A stretch of DNA of 13,102 bases from Clostridia bacterium (GTDB lineage Bacteria; Bacillota; Clostridia; Oscillospirales; CAG-272): NCBI GenBank assembly GCA_017629395.1, contig JAGBXH010000119.1:1-13102 (forward strand), given 5' to 3'. This document shows, piece by piece, positions 5,612 through 13,010 of the stretch. The notes beneath the pieces were generated by a model, which saw only the letters and a program-made list of their open reading frames with translations, ran no database searches and was not told the DNA's origin. Position numbers and translations under genes: made by a program. Position 1 is the stretch's first letter. Each line of letters starts with the position of its first letter.

Positions 5612-6670
5612 GTGCTTGATAAATTAAACCTCAATCTCAGCCGTGATATCGGTATCGACCTCGGTACGTGCTCGGTGCTCGTGCACGTGGACGGCAAGGG
5701 CATCGTGCTAAACGAGCCCAGCGTGGTCGCTATGGATACCACTACCGATAAAGTTGTCAAGGTGGGTAAGGAAGCGCTCGCCATGATCGGCAGAACGCCC
5801 GACCATATCACCACCATGCGCCCCTTGAAAAACGGTGTGATCAGTCAATATGACGTCACGCTTCATATGCTGCAATATTTCATTCGTCGCGCCTGCGGTA
5901 ATACCATGTTCCGCCCCCGCGTGATGATCGGTGTTCCCACGGGCATTACTGAGGTGGAGGAGAGAGCCGTGCTGGATGCTGCCGCAGAGGCGGGAGCGCG
6001 CAGAACCTTCCTGATTGAAGAGCCCAAGGCGGCGCTGATGGGCGCGGGCGTGGATATCAATTCGCCCGTAGGTAATATGATCATTGACGTTGGCGGCGGC
6101 ACGACCGACATTGCGGTGGTTGCCATGGGCGGCATCGTGGTTTCCGAGTCTGTCAAGATTGCAGGCGATAAATTTGATCTGGCAGTGATGCAGTACGTGC
6201 GTCGTCAGTATAATTTGCTGATCGGTGAGCGCACCGCCGAGGCGATCAAAATTCAGATCGGTGCTGTGTACGATCACGGTGATGCCAAGACCATCTCTGT
6301 CAAGGGTCGTGACCTTGGCACCGGCATGCCTCGTGTGATCACGCTTTCCTCCAAGGAAATGATGGAGGCTATGATCGAGCCCGTGACAGCGATCTTGGAT
6401 TCGGTTTGCGCCATTATTGAGCGCACGCCTCCCGATCTGCTGGGCGATATTCTGAAAAACGGCATTTATATGGCGGGCGGCGGCAGCCTGCTTTACGGGC
6501 TTGATAAGCTGATCACGCGCGTGACCGGCATCAAGACCACGGTTGCCAAGAACCCCATTTCCTGTGTTGCCGTGGGTACGGGTAAGTATCTTTCCACCAT
6601 CGGGCAGTTCCGCGACAGCATCGGTGCATTGACGCGTGATGCCGATTCCAAGCAAAACACCAAAAAATAA
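5612..6670 (+). CDS. mreB: MreB-family rod-shape actin homologue
   Basis: Bacterial actin that polymerises under the membrane and guides lateral wall synthesis. The protein has 352 residues, close to the usual 330-350. Phosphate loop 1 is GIDLGT (14-19), here followed by Cys-Ser where most MreBs have Ala-Asn. KGIVLNEPSVVA follows it, phosphate loop 2 is DVGGGTTDIAV (159-169), EEPKAALMGAG precedes that loop, and the adenosine motif is MAGGGSLL (287-294). I chose GTG at 5612 because GGAGGA lies 7 nt upstream. Longer in-frame starts begin inside the promoter and cannot be transcribed. It stands alone, without mreC or mreD, so Mbl- or MreBH-like paralogue status is possible. It is followed after 15 nt by pepD, probably on one transcript. 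Confidence 0.92.
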   Translation: MLDKLNLNLSRDIGIDLGTCSVLVHVDGKGIVLNEPSVVAMDTTTDKVVKVGKEALAMIGRTPDHITTMRPLKNGVISQYDVTLHMLQYFIRRACGNTMFRPRVMIGVPTGITEVEERAVLDAAAEAGARRTFLIEEPKAALMGAGVDINSPVGNMIIDVGGGTTDIAVVAMGGIVVSESVKIAGDKFDLAVMQYVRRQYNLLIGERTAEAIKIQIGAVYDHGDAKTISVKGRDLGTGMPRVITLSSKEMMEAMIEPVTAILDSVCAIIERTPPDLLGDILKNGIYMAGGGSLLYGLDKLITRVTGIKTTVAKNPISCVAVGTGKYLSTIGQFRDSIGALTRDADSKQNTKK

Positions 6671-6685
6671 AGAGTAGGGATGATT

Positions 6686-8119
6686 ATGGAATATATTGTA
6701 CAGGGCTATGAGCCCAAGAAGCTGTTTGAATTTTTCGAGGAGATCTGTGCGATCCCGCACGGCTCGGGCAACGAGGCTGCCATTGCGGACTATCTGGTTG
6801 CATTTGCCAATGCGCGCGGACTTGAGTGCCACCGCGACGCGGTCAATAACGTGTTTATCAAAGCCCCCGCAACCAAGGGACTTGAGGATCGTCCCGCGAT
6901 CCTTTTGCAGGGTCATACCGACATGGTGTGCGAGAAAAACAACGACACCGTGCATGACTTTACCAAGGACGGACTCAAGCTGTTCATTGAGGACGGCTGG
7001 CTGGGTGCGCGCGGCACCACGCTTGGCGGTGACGACGGCATTGCGGTTGCCATGATGATGGCAATTTTGGACGGTCAGATGCCGCATCCCGCTGTGGAAT
7101 GCCTGTTCACGGTTGAGGAAGAGGTAGGACTTTTGGGCGCGGAAAGCTTTGACTATTCCCTGGTTAACGCATCTCGCATGATCAATATGGACAGCGAGGA
7201 TGAGGCTTGCGTGACCGCAGGCTGCGCAGGCGGCTTGCGCACCGATCTTGCCATTCCCGTGGGATATAGTGAGGCAAAGGGAACCGCCCTTCAGATCAGC
7301 ATAGGTGGTCTTGCAGGCGGTCACTCGGGTGCGGACGTGCATCGCGGACGTGCCAACGCCAATAAGCTGATGGGCAGAATGCTGCTTGATCTTTCCAAAA
7401 AGTTTGATTTTAATCTTTGCTCGATAGAAGGCGGCAGTAAGGATAACGCCATTCCGCGTGAGTGCGTGGCTGTCATTTGCGGTCAGGATCTGACCTCGGT
7501 GCCTGCCAAGCTTGCCAAGCTGTCGGCAGAGCTGTCGGCAGAGCTGTGCGCAGAGGATGCAGGCTTTGGTGTGCAGTGCGCAACGGTTGAGCTGCCTGCA
7601 GTTTGCCTTGATGAGCAAAGCACAGCACGCGTCATCTGTGCGATCGCAACGGTTGCCGTCGGTGTGCTTGCCATGAGCAATAATATCGAGGGGCTCGTAG
7701 AGTATTCCCGTAACCTGGGCATTATCCGCACCGAACAGGGCAGCGTGCATCTGACGCTTTCCTCCCGCTCTGCGATCGAAAGTCAGCTGGATGCTTCCAT
7801 CAACGAGCTGGATGCGCTTGCCGTGCTTTGCTCGGGCAGCGCGCGCCATCATTCCCGCTATCCCGGCTGGAGCTATGCCAAGGAGTCCCCGATCAGGGAT
7901 GAGTACCTGGCGGCGTATGCGCAGGTGTTCGGCAAAACGCCCGAAGTCAGCGTCATTCATGCGGGACTTGAGTGCGGTATCATCCGCTCTCGCTTGCCTG
8001 ATATGGATATGATCTCGGTAGGCCCCAACATGCGCAATATTCACTCTCCCGATGAACGCCTGGATCTTGCATCCTGCGCGCGCTTCTGGCAGGTGATTGC
8101 ATATATTTTGAGCAGATAA
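6686..8119 (+). CDS. pepD: Aminoacyl-histidine dipeptidase (M20C metallopeptidase)
   Basis: Cytosolic di-zinc dipeptidase of the PepD/carnosinase-like M20C group, which splits Xaa-His and other dipeptides. It has 477 residues, near the family norm of about 485. Metal-site signatures in order: GHTDMV with His77 and Asp79, LGGDDG with Asp116, EEEVG with the catalytic Glu pair at 144-145, MDSED with Asp169, and HAGLECG with His425. AGGHSGADVHRGRANANK begins the lid domain. The ATG at 6686 is preferred because AGGG ends 6 nt upstream; the ATG at 6680 directly abuts that motif. A 12-bp tandem repeat (7520-7555) encodes LSAE-LSAE-LCAE in the lid. It probably shares a transcript with mreB, without any evident functional link. 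Confidence 0.94.
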   Translation: MEYIVQGYEPKKLFEFFEEICAIPHGSGNEAAIADYLVAFANARGLECHRDAVNNVFIKAPATKGLEDRPAILLQGHTDMVCEKNNDTVHDFTKDGLKLFIEDGWLGARGTTLGGDDGIAVAMMMAILDGQMPHPAVECLFTVEEEVGLLGAESFDYSLVNASRMINMDSEDEACVTAGCAGGLRTDLAIPVGYSEAKGTALQISIGGLAGGHSGADVHRGRANANKLMGRMLLDLSKKFDFNLCSIEGGSKDNAIPRECVAVICGQDLTSVPAKLAKLSAELSAELCAEDAGFGVQCATVELPAVCLDEQSTARVICAIATVAVGVLAMSNNIEGLVEYSRNLGIIRTEQGSVHLTLSSRSAIESQLDASINELDALAVLCSGSARHHSRYPGWSYAKESPIRDEYLAAYAQVFGKTPEVSVIHAGLECGIIRSRLPDMDMISVGPNMRNIHSPDERLDLASCARFWQVIAYILSR

Positions 8120-8132
8120 TCCGAAAAATTTG

Positions 8133-8161
8133 CGACCGTGCACAATTTGCGTGCACGGTCG
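8133..8161 (+). terminator. Stem-loop terminator after pepD
   Basis: A perfect 11-bp GC-rich stem (8133-8143 with 8151-8161) and 7-nt loop lie 13 nt after the stop codon. The following TTTAGCGTTTT is only moderately T-rich, so termination may be incomplete. Confidence 0.75.
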
Positions 8162-8180
8162 TTTAGCGTTTTGCACAAAA

Positions 8181-8200
8181 AAATGAGCAGATGCTCGTTT
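8181..8200. promoter_or_regulatory. Palindrome just upstream of the binding-protein promoter (candidate operator)
   Basis: The 20-bp sequence AAATGAGCAGATGCTCGTTT is an inverted repeat with nine of ten positions pairing. It ends 4 bp before the -35 box at 8205. Size and position suit a dimeric regulator such as those controlling sugar-uptake genes, but no regulator gene is nearby and the motif is not one I can assign. Confidence 0.4.
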
Positions 8201-8204
8201 ACTC

Positions 8205-8233
8205 TTGACATATGGGAAAATATAGTGTAAAAT
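8205..8233 (+). promoter_or_regulatory. Sigma-A promoter of the solute-binding lipoprotein gene
   Basis: Perfect TTGACA (-35, 8205-8210), a 17-nt spacer and TAAAAT (-10, 8228-8233). Initiation near 8240 gives a leader of about 50 nt. Confidence 0.85.
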
Positions 8234-8245
8234 GAAGGGTACAAG

Positions 8246-8275
8246 ATGGGCAGGGTAGCCCATGTTAGTTTTTTT
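8246..8275 (+). promoter_or_regulatory. Leader hairpin followed by seven T residues
   Basis: ATGGGC (8246-8251) pairs with GCCCAT (8258-8263) around a 6-nt loop, followed by GTTAG and seven T residues (8269-8275) that run straight into the GGAGG ribosome binding site (8276-8280). It could be a weak attenuator, a 5' stabilising hairpin or chance. The stem is short and the T-run begins 5 nt away from it, so a strong terminator is unlikely. Confidence 0.35.
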
Positions 8276-8289
8276 GGAGGTAATGCTAT

Positions 8290-9798
8290 ATGAAAAAGCT
8301 TCTTTGCATGCTGTTGGCTCTTTTGATGCTTGCTTCTCTGCTGGTTGCGTGTGCAGATGACCAGGGGCAGGGAGACGACACTCAGGGTGCGCAGAGCGAG
8401 GTAGAAACCGGAGACCCCAACTATACCGATAACGTGCCCGATCTTTCGTTTGGTGACGAGACCGTTACCATTCTTTCCAGAGATAAGACGGGCGTCAACG
8501 ACGAGTTCTTTGCAGAGTCCAACTCCGATACGCAGAGTGACGTTGTGGCACACGCAGTTTACACCAGAAACATGGCGATCGAGGATAGACTGGACGTGAA
8601 ATTAGATATGCTGATGGATGACACAGACCCGACCGCTAAGCACAGCACCGCTGTCAAGAGCGGCTCTTCGGACTACGATATCGTAGCAGATTCTACTTTC
8701 GTGATCATTCAGGCAGTGCTCAAGGGTGAGTTCCTCAACCTGCGCGATCTGCAGTACGTTGATCTTGATAAGTACTATTGGACGCAGGGCTATAACGACA
8801 TCGTTTCGTTTGGCGAGAACAACAAGCAGTATCTGGCGTCGGGTGCGCTTGCACTTTCCATGTTCCGTTACATGTTCGTAACCGTTTATAACAGAGAAGT
8901 GTTTGAGGACCTGGGAGAGACCGATCTGTATGAGGTAGTGAATAACGGTGAATGGACGCTGGATTACCAGCACAAGATCATTGCCGACAGATATCAGGAT
9001 ACGGGCGAGACCGTCAACAAGAAGGACCAGACCGATATGTACGGTCTGATCACGGGTGACACGGTCAGCGTTGACCCCTATTGCGTAGCTGCCAACGTGC
9101 AGCTGGTCAGCAAGAATGAGAACGGCGAGTGGTTCTATAACACCGATCAGTTTGCAAGAACGGTTGATTTGTGTGAAAAGATTCAGGCGCTGTATAACGA
9201 TCCCTCTACCTACGTATTCAAGACTGCAACCTATGACGATACCGGTAAGACCGACATTGTGGAATCGTTTGCAAAGAGCGGCAGTATGATGGCAACCGTA
9301 CAGGTATTCGCGCTGGAAACCAACGTTGGTGACCTTGCTGAATTTGACTACGGTATTGCTCCTATGCCCAAGTTTGATGAAAATCAGGAAAGCTATGCAA
9401 CCTACGTACAGGACCAGGTAACCGGTATTGGTGTTTCCAGCTCGATCGCTGATGAGGATACCCTGTCTATGATGGGTGCTGTGCTTGAGTGCATGGCCTC
9501 CGAGAGCTATGCAACCGTTGTGGATGCATATTACTCCACCGCACTTTCCTACCAGTATCTGCAGAACCCCGAGTCCAAGGAAATGCTGGATCTGATCTAC
9601 GATTCGCTGACCTTTGACTTCTCCGGTGCTTGCTCCAACATCATCATGAACAACGGCGGCCAGTCCCTGCGTGACGTGCTTCGTCCTCTGTTCTCCGGTA
9701 AGTCCACCAAGCTGGGCTCTACCCTGACCAAGTGGGAAAAGAGCACCAACAAGGCTCTTGGCAAGATCAACGAGTTCCTGGCTGACCTGGAATATTGA
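8290..9798 (+). CDS. Extracellular solute-binding lipoprotein, ABC-type
   Basis: A 502-residue secreted lipoprotein: Lys-Lys N-terminus, hydrophobic stretch 4-18 and lipobox LVAC with the lipidated Cys21, then a Gly/Asp/Gln-rich linker. The mature part fits a type-I-like binding protein, probably of the sugar-binding family 1 group: ETVTILSRD strand at about 57, SSDYDIVAD, the VYNREVFEDLG segment common in such proteins, a FAKSGSMMATVQ section and FDYGIAPMPKFDENQ near the hinge. It would capture a solute outside the membrane and hand it to a permease, but no permease or ATPase gene is adjacent, so it is either an orphan or served by a distant transporter. The start is set by GGAGG 9 nt upstream. 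It converges on malQ, which hints at oligosaccharides but does not prove this. Confidence 0.8.
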   Translation: MKKLLCMLLALLMLASLLVACADDQGQGDDTQGAQSEVETGDPNYTDNVPDLSFGDETVTILSRDKTGVNDEFFAESNSDTQSDVVAHAVYTRNMAIEDRLDVKLDMLMDDTDPTAKHSTAVKSGSSDYDIVADSTFVIIQAVLKGEFLNLRDLQYVDLDKYYWTQGYNDIVSFGENNKQYLASGALALSMFRYMFVTVYNREVFEDLGETDLYEVVNNGEWTLDYQHKIIADRYQDTGETVNKKDQTDMYGLITGDTVSVDPYCVAANVQLVSKNENGEWFYNTDQFARTVDLCEKIQALYNDPSTYVFKTATYDDTGKTDIVESFAKSGSMMATVQVFALETNVGDLAEFDYGIAPMPKFDENQESYATYVQDQVTGIGVSSSIADEDTLSMMGAVLECMASESYATVVDAYYSTALSYQYLQNPESKEMLDLIYDSLTFDFSGACSNIIMNNGGQSLRDVLRPLFSGKSTKLGSTLTKWEKSTNKALGKINEFLADLEY

Positions 9799-9817
9799 TT
9801 TGTTATATTGAATAGTA

Positions 9818-9851
9818 AGATCCCCTCGCCGACTAAGCGGCGAGGGGATCT
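9818..9851. terminator. Shared stem-loop between convergent genes
   Basis: A perfect 14-bp stem (9818-9831 with 9838-9851) has a 6-nt loop and lies between the stops of the binding-protein gene and malQ. Neither side has a strong T-tract, but its strength and placement suggest a bidirectional terminator. Confidence 0.82.
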
Positions 9852-9857
9852 CTGTGT

Positions 9858-11324
9858 TTATTGATTTCTGCCGCTTGCGTCGGTCAGCTTGCGGATGTGA
9901 TTTTTGAGCGATGCCTTGTCGTAATTCTTGGCAAGGCGCCACTTCCAGTTGTCGCCCAGCGTGCCGGGGGTGTTGATGCGCGCGACGTCGTCAAGACCAA
10001 GATAGTCCTGCATGGGAATGATGGAATACTCTGCGCAGCTGTCGTGTGCAAAGCGGATCAGGCGGTCAAGGTCCTTTGCGCCTCTGTAAGCGGGCACGTT
10101 GCGTTCAAATCTGACGCGCTGATCGTAATTGCGGTCACCAAGCCAGCCAAGCGTGGTGCGGTTGTCGTGCGTACCGGTGTAAACCACGCAATTCTCGGTG
10201 TAATTCTTGGGCAGGTATTCGCTGTCTTCGCCGTCAAATGCAAACTGCAGCACCTTCATGCCGGGGTATGCCAGCTTATCCAGCATCTTGTAAACCTTGG
10301 CGTCAAGGTCGCCAAGATCCTCGGCAATCAAGGGCAGGCGGTAGCCAAATCTCTTTTCAAGATCGGTAAACATGGTAGCACCGGGGCCGTTGATCCATTT
10401 ACCGTTGACGGCGGTTTCCTCACCTGCGGGAATCGACCAATAGTTACAGAAGCCGCGGAAGTGGTCGATGCGCACAATGTCAAACAGCGAAAATGCCACG
10501 CGCAGTCGCTCATACCACCAGTTGTACTGATCAGCCTTCATTGCCTTCCAGTCGTAAAGGGGATTGCCCCAAAGCTGACCGGTAGCGGAGAAGTAATCGG
10601 GCGGAACGCCTGCCACAGTTTTGGTCATGCCCTTGGCATTCAGGCAGAACATGGTGGGATTTGCCCATACGTCCGCGCTGTCGTCAGCTACGTAAATGGG
10701 CATGTCGCCTACCAGTGCAATGCCTTGCGACTTGGCGTATGCGTGCATCTTTTCCCATTGGGTAAAGAAGAAGTACTGCAAGAACTTCCAGAAATTGCAT
10801 TCGTTTTGGTCAATGGTCTTGTCTGCAGGCAGCGTGTCCTTGCGGCGGTCTGCAAGCGCCCAGGTGTTACGACCCTGGAATTCATACGTGCTCTTGATCG
10901 CCATAAAGGTAGCGTAGTCATCCAGCCAAAAGGCGTTCTGCAGGCAGAAATCCTCGTAGTCGGGGTAGTTGGCTGCATCAAAGCGTGCAAACGCTTTGCG
11001 CAAGAGAGGATAGCGTGCGTAGTAAACGTGCGCGTAATCCACGTATTCGGTTGTAGGGGGCTGATCCTTGACCTCTTTTTTGGTCAAAAGACCTTGCTCA
11101 ATCAGCTCGTCAATGTCAATGAAGTAAGGGTTACCCGCAAAAGCGGAGGGGGATTGATAGGGAGAGTCGCCGTAGCTGGTCTGATGAATGGGGAGCAGCT
11201 GCCAGATGACCTGGTTGCTTTCCTTGAGAAAATCGATAAATCTGTATGCTTCCTTGCCCATGGTACCAATGCCGTAAGGTGAGGGGAGCGAGGAAAGCGG
11301 GAGAAGTATACCTGCTTTTTTCAT
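9858..11324 (-). CDS. malQ: 4-alpha-glucanotransferase (amylomaltase, GH77)
   Basis: Cytosolic disproportionating enzyme that transfers alpha-1,4-glucan segments between maltodextrins or glycogen fragments and releases glucose. It has 488 residues, typical of the short bacterial class. Catalytic residues by comparison with Thermus amylomaltase: nucleophile Asp287 (VRIDHFRGF), acid/base Glu335 (IAEDLG) and transition-state stabiliser Asp387 (GTHDN). The N-terminus GILLPLSSLPSPYGIGTMG and the QLLPIHQTSYGDSPYQSPSAFAGNPYFI substrate-binding segment are typical. I chose the ATG at 11324 because GGAGG lies 5-6 nt upstream. The ATG at 11336 sits immediately upstream of that site and would add 4 residues. 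No malP, glgP or transporter gene is beside it. Confidence 0.96.
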   Translation of the reverse strand: MKKAGILLPLSSLPSPYGIGTMGKEAYRFIDFLKESNQVIWQLLPIHQTSYGDSPYQSPSAFAGNPYFIDIDELIEQGLLTKKEVKDQPPTTEYVDYAHVYYARYPLLRKAFARFDAANYPDYEDFCLQNAFWLDDYATFMAIKSTYEFQGRNTWALADRRKDTLPADKTIDQNECNFWKFLQYFFFTQWEKMHAYAKSQGIALVGDMPIYVADDSADVWANPTMFCLNAKGMTKTVAGVPPDYFSATGQLWGNPLYDWKAMKADQYNWWYERLRVAFSLFDIVRIDHFRGFCNYWSIPAGEETAVNGKWINGPGATMFTDLEKRFGYRLPLIAEDLGDLDAKVYKMLDKLAYPGMKVLQFAFDGEDSEYLPKNYTENCVVYTGTHDNRTTLGWLGDRNYDQRVRFERNVPAYRGAKDLDRLIRFAHDSCAEYSIIPMQDYLGLDDVARINTPGTLGDNWKWRLAKNYDKASLKNHIRKLTDASGRNQ

Positions 11325-11353
11325 ATTGACCTCCATGTGAGTGAATTACTTGT

Positions 11354-11382
11354 ATTATACCACGAAATGAAAGATTTGTAAA
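11354..11382 (-). promoter_or_regulatory. Sigma-A promoter of malQ
   Basis: On the minus strand, TTTACA (-35, complement of 11377-11382), a 17-nt spacer and a perfect TATAAT (-10, complement of 11354-11359), giving a leader of about 23 nt. An inverted repeat AAGATT (11371-11376) / AATCTT (11386-11391) encloses its -35 box and touches the opposing -35 box. Confidence 0.85.
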
Positions 11383-11389
11383 GCGAATC

Positions 11390-11418
11390 TTGACTTTTTT
11401 ATCAATTCGTGATACACT
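11390..11418 (+). promoter_or_regulatory. Sigma-A promoter of the comM-like gene
   Basis: TTGACT (-35, 11390-11395), a 17-nt spacer and TACACT (-10, 11413-11418) with an upstream TGA that provides an extended -10 (TGNTACACT). Its -35 box is only 7 bp from that of malQ, so polymerases on the two promoters may compete. Confidence 0.72.
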
Positions 11419-11449
11419 AAACGTAAAGAAATGTTTGGAGGCGCAAGAT

Positions 11450-12991
11450 ATGTTATCAGAGATATACAGCGCAGGGCTTTACGGCATTGACGGCTTTATT
11501 GTGACGGTAGAGGCGGACGGTCAGCCCAGAATGGCGAATTTTGAGCTGGTGGGACTGCCCGATATGGCGGTCAAGGAGGCAAAGGAGCGTGTGCGCACCG
11601 CCTGCGAGAACAGCGGATATCGTTTTCCTGCTATGGCGTATATGGTCAATCTTGCCCCTGCCGACAGAAAAAAAGAGGGCTCGCAGTTTGACGTTGCCAT
11701 TCTGACGGGTATTCTGCGCTGCGCGGGTGTGATCAACCGTGAAATTGATATGAAGAGCAAGTGCATCGTGGGTGAGCTTTCCCTCTCGGGCGCGTGGCGC
11801 ACGGTACGCGGTGTGCTGAGCATGTGCGTAGCGGCAAGAGATGCGGGCTTTACCGAATTTTACGTGCCCGTGCAGAACGCACGCGAGGCGGCTGCCGTGC
11901 ATGGCATTACGGTATACGGCGTGCACAGTATGCGCGAATTTATTGATCACCTGAATGGGACTAAGCCCTTACAGCCCACGCAACCGGATGAGGGTGCGTT
12001 TGGGGAAGCGGGAGTGGATTACGGCATTGATTTTTCCGACGTCAAGGGACAAGCCCTGGCAAAGCGCGCCATGGAGATTGCGGCAGCAGGCGGGCACAAT
12101 ATTCTCTTGATCGGGCCTCCCGGTACGGGTAAGAGCATGCTTGCCAAGCGTCTTGCCACCATACTGCCGCCCTTGACCTTTGAGGAGGCAATTGAAACCA
12201 CCAAGGTGCACTCTGTCACCGGCACGCTGCCGGACGGCACGTCGCTGCTTTCTACAAGACCCTTCCGCGCACCGCATCACACTATGTCTGCGGTGGCGTT
12301 GGTGGGCGGCGGTGCAAATCCGCGTCCGGGTGAGGTATCGCTTGCCAACCACGGCGTACTTTTCCTGGATGAATTTCCCGAGTTTCCAAAGCAGGTCACC
12401 GATGCTTTGCGCCAGCCGCTGGAGGACAGACGCGTGACCATTTCGCGTGCCAGCGGACGCGTGACCTTCCCGTGCGCATTTATGCTGGTGGGTGCGATGA
12501 ATCCTTGCCGTTGCGGCTATTTCGGGCACCCGACCCGACCCTGCACGTGTAAAACGGGTGACGTTCAGCGATATATTTCACGTATCAGCGGGCCTATGCT
12601 GGATAGAATGGATATTCAGATCGAGCTTCCCTCGCTTTCTTATGACGAGCTGGCGGCAAATACCGCACCCGCTGAGACCTCTGCAACGGTGCGCGAGCGT
12701 GTGATCAAAGCACGTGAGTTTGCTAAGAATCGCATGCATGATGATAAAATTCTGTGCAACGCACAGCTGGATGCAGCGGGTATTCGCAAGTATTGCAAAA
12801 TTGACGAGAGCGCGTCGCAGCTTTTGCGCATGGCATATGAGAGCATGGGACTTTCGGCACGCGGATATGACCGCGTCATGCGTGTTGCGCGCACGATTGC
12901 AGACCTTGACGGCAGCGAGGTCATCAAGGACATGCACGTTGCGGAAGCGATCCAGCTGCGCAGCCTGGACAAAAAATACTGGGGCGCGTAA
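11450..12991 (+). CDS. comM: YifB/ComM-family AAA+ ATPase (magnesium-chelatase-like)
   Basis: Cytosolic hexameric AAA+ motor. The characterised member, ComM, drives branch migration of integrating DNA during natural transformation; this role is transferred from the family. The protein has 513 residues, the usual length. The N-terminal ChlI-like domain (about 1-175) contains FELVGLPDMAVKEAKERVR and NLAPADRKKEGSQFDVAI. Walker A is GPPGTGKS (222-229), Walker B FLDEF with Asp307-Glu308, sensor segment GAMNPC, and a Cys cluster at 353, 355, 365 and 367 (CRC...CTC). A C-terminal Mg-chelatase helical domain ends near YDRVMRVARTIADLDGS. The ATG at 11450 has GGAGG 8 nt upstream. In many Bacillota dprA follows; here a repeat follows and the window ends. 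Confidence 0.94.
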   Translation: MLSEIYSAGLYGIDGFIVTVEADGQPRMANFELVGLPDMAVKEAKERVRTACENSGYRFPAMAYMVNLAPADRKKEGSQFDVAILTGILRCAGVINREIDMKSKCIVGELSLSGAWRTVRGVLSMCVAARDAGFTEFYVPVQNAREAAAVHGITVYGVHSMREFIDHLNGTKPLQPTQPDEGAFGEAGVDYGIDFSDVKGQALAKRAMEIAAAGGHNILLIGPPGTGKSMLAKRLATILPPLTFEEAIETTKVHSVTGTLPDGTSLLSTRPFRAPHHTMSAVALVGGGANPRPGEVSLANHGVLFLDEFPEFPKQVTDALRQPLEDRRVTISRASGRVTFPCAFMLVGAMNPCRCGYFGHPTRPCTCKTGDVQRYISRISGPMLDRMDIQIELPSLSYDELAANTAPAETSATVRERVIKAREFAKNRMHDDKILCNAQLDAAGIRKYCKIDESASQLLRMAYESMGLSARGYDRVMRVARTIADLDGSEVIKDMHVAEAIQLRSLDKKYWGA

Positions 12992-13010
12992 ACACTTCAA
13001 TCAACCTTAC

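Noticed and set aside
5708..8263. Very long antisense open frame across mreB and pepD
   Set aside because: It lies wholly opposite two well-recognised genes, its translation is rich in His, Arg and Cys with no family resemblance, and it lacks a ribosome binding site. It reflects codon bias of the true genes.
8240..8289. Riboswitch in the binding-protein leader
   Set aside because: The leader is only about 50 nt with one short hairpin, too small for any riboswitch class I can recognise.
9861..11282. Plus-strand open frame opposite malQ
   Set aside because: malQ on the minus strand has all GH77 catalytic residues and its own promoter and RBS; the plus-strand frame has none of these.
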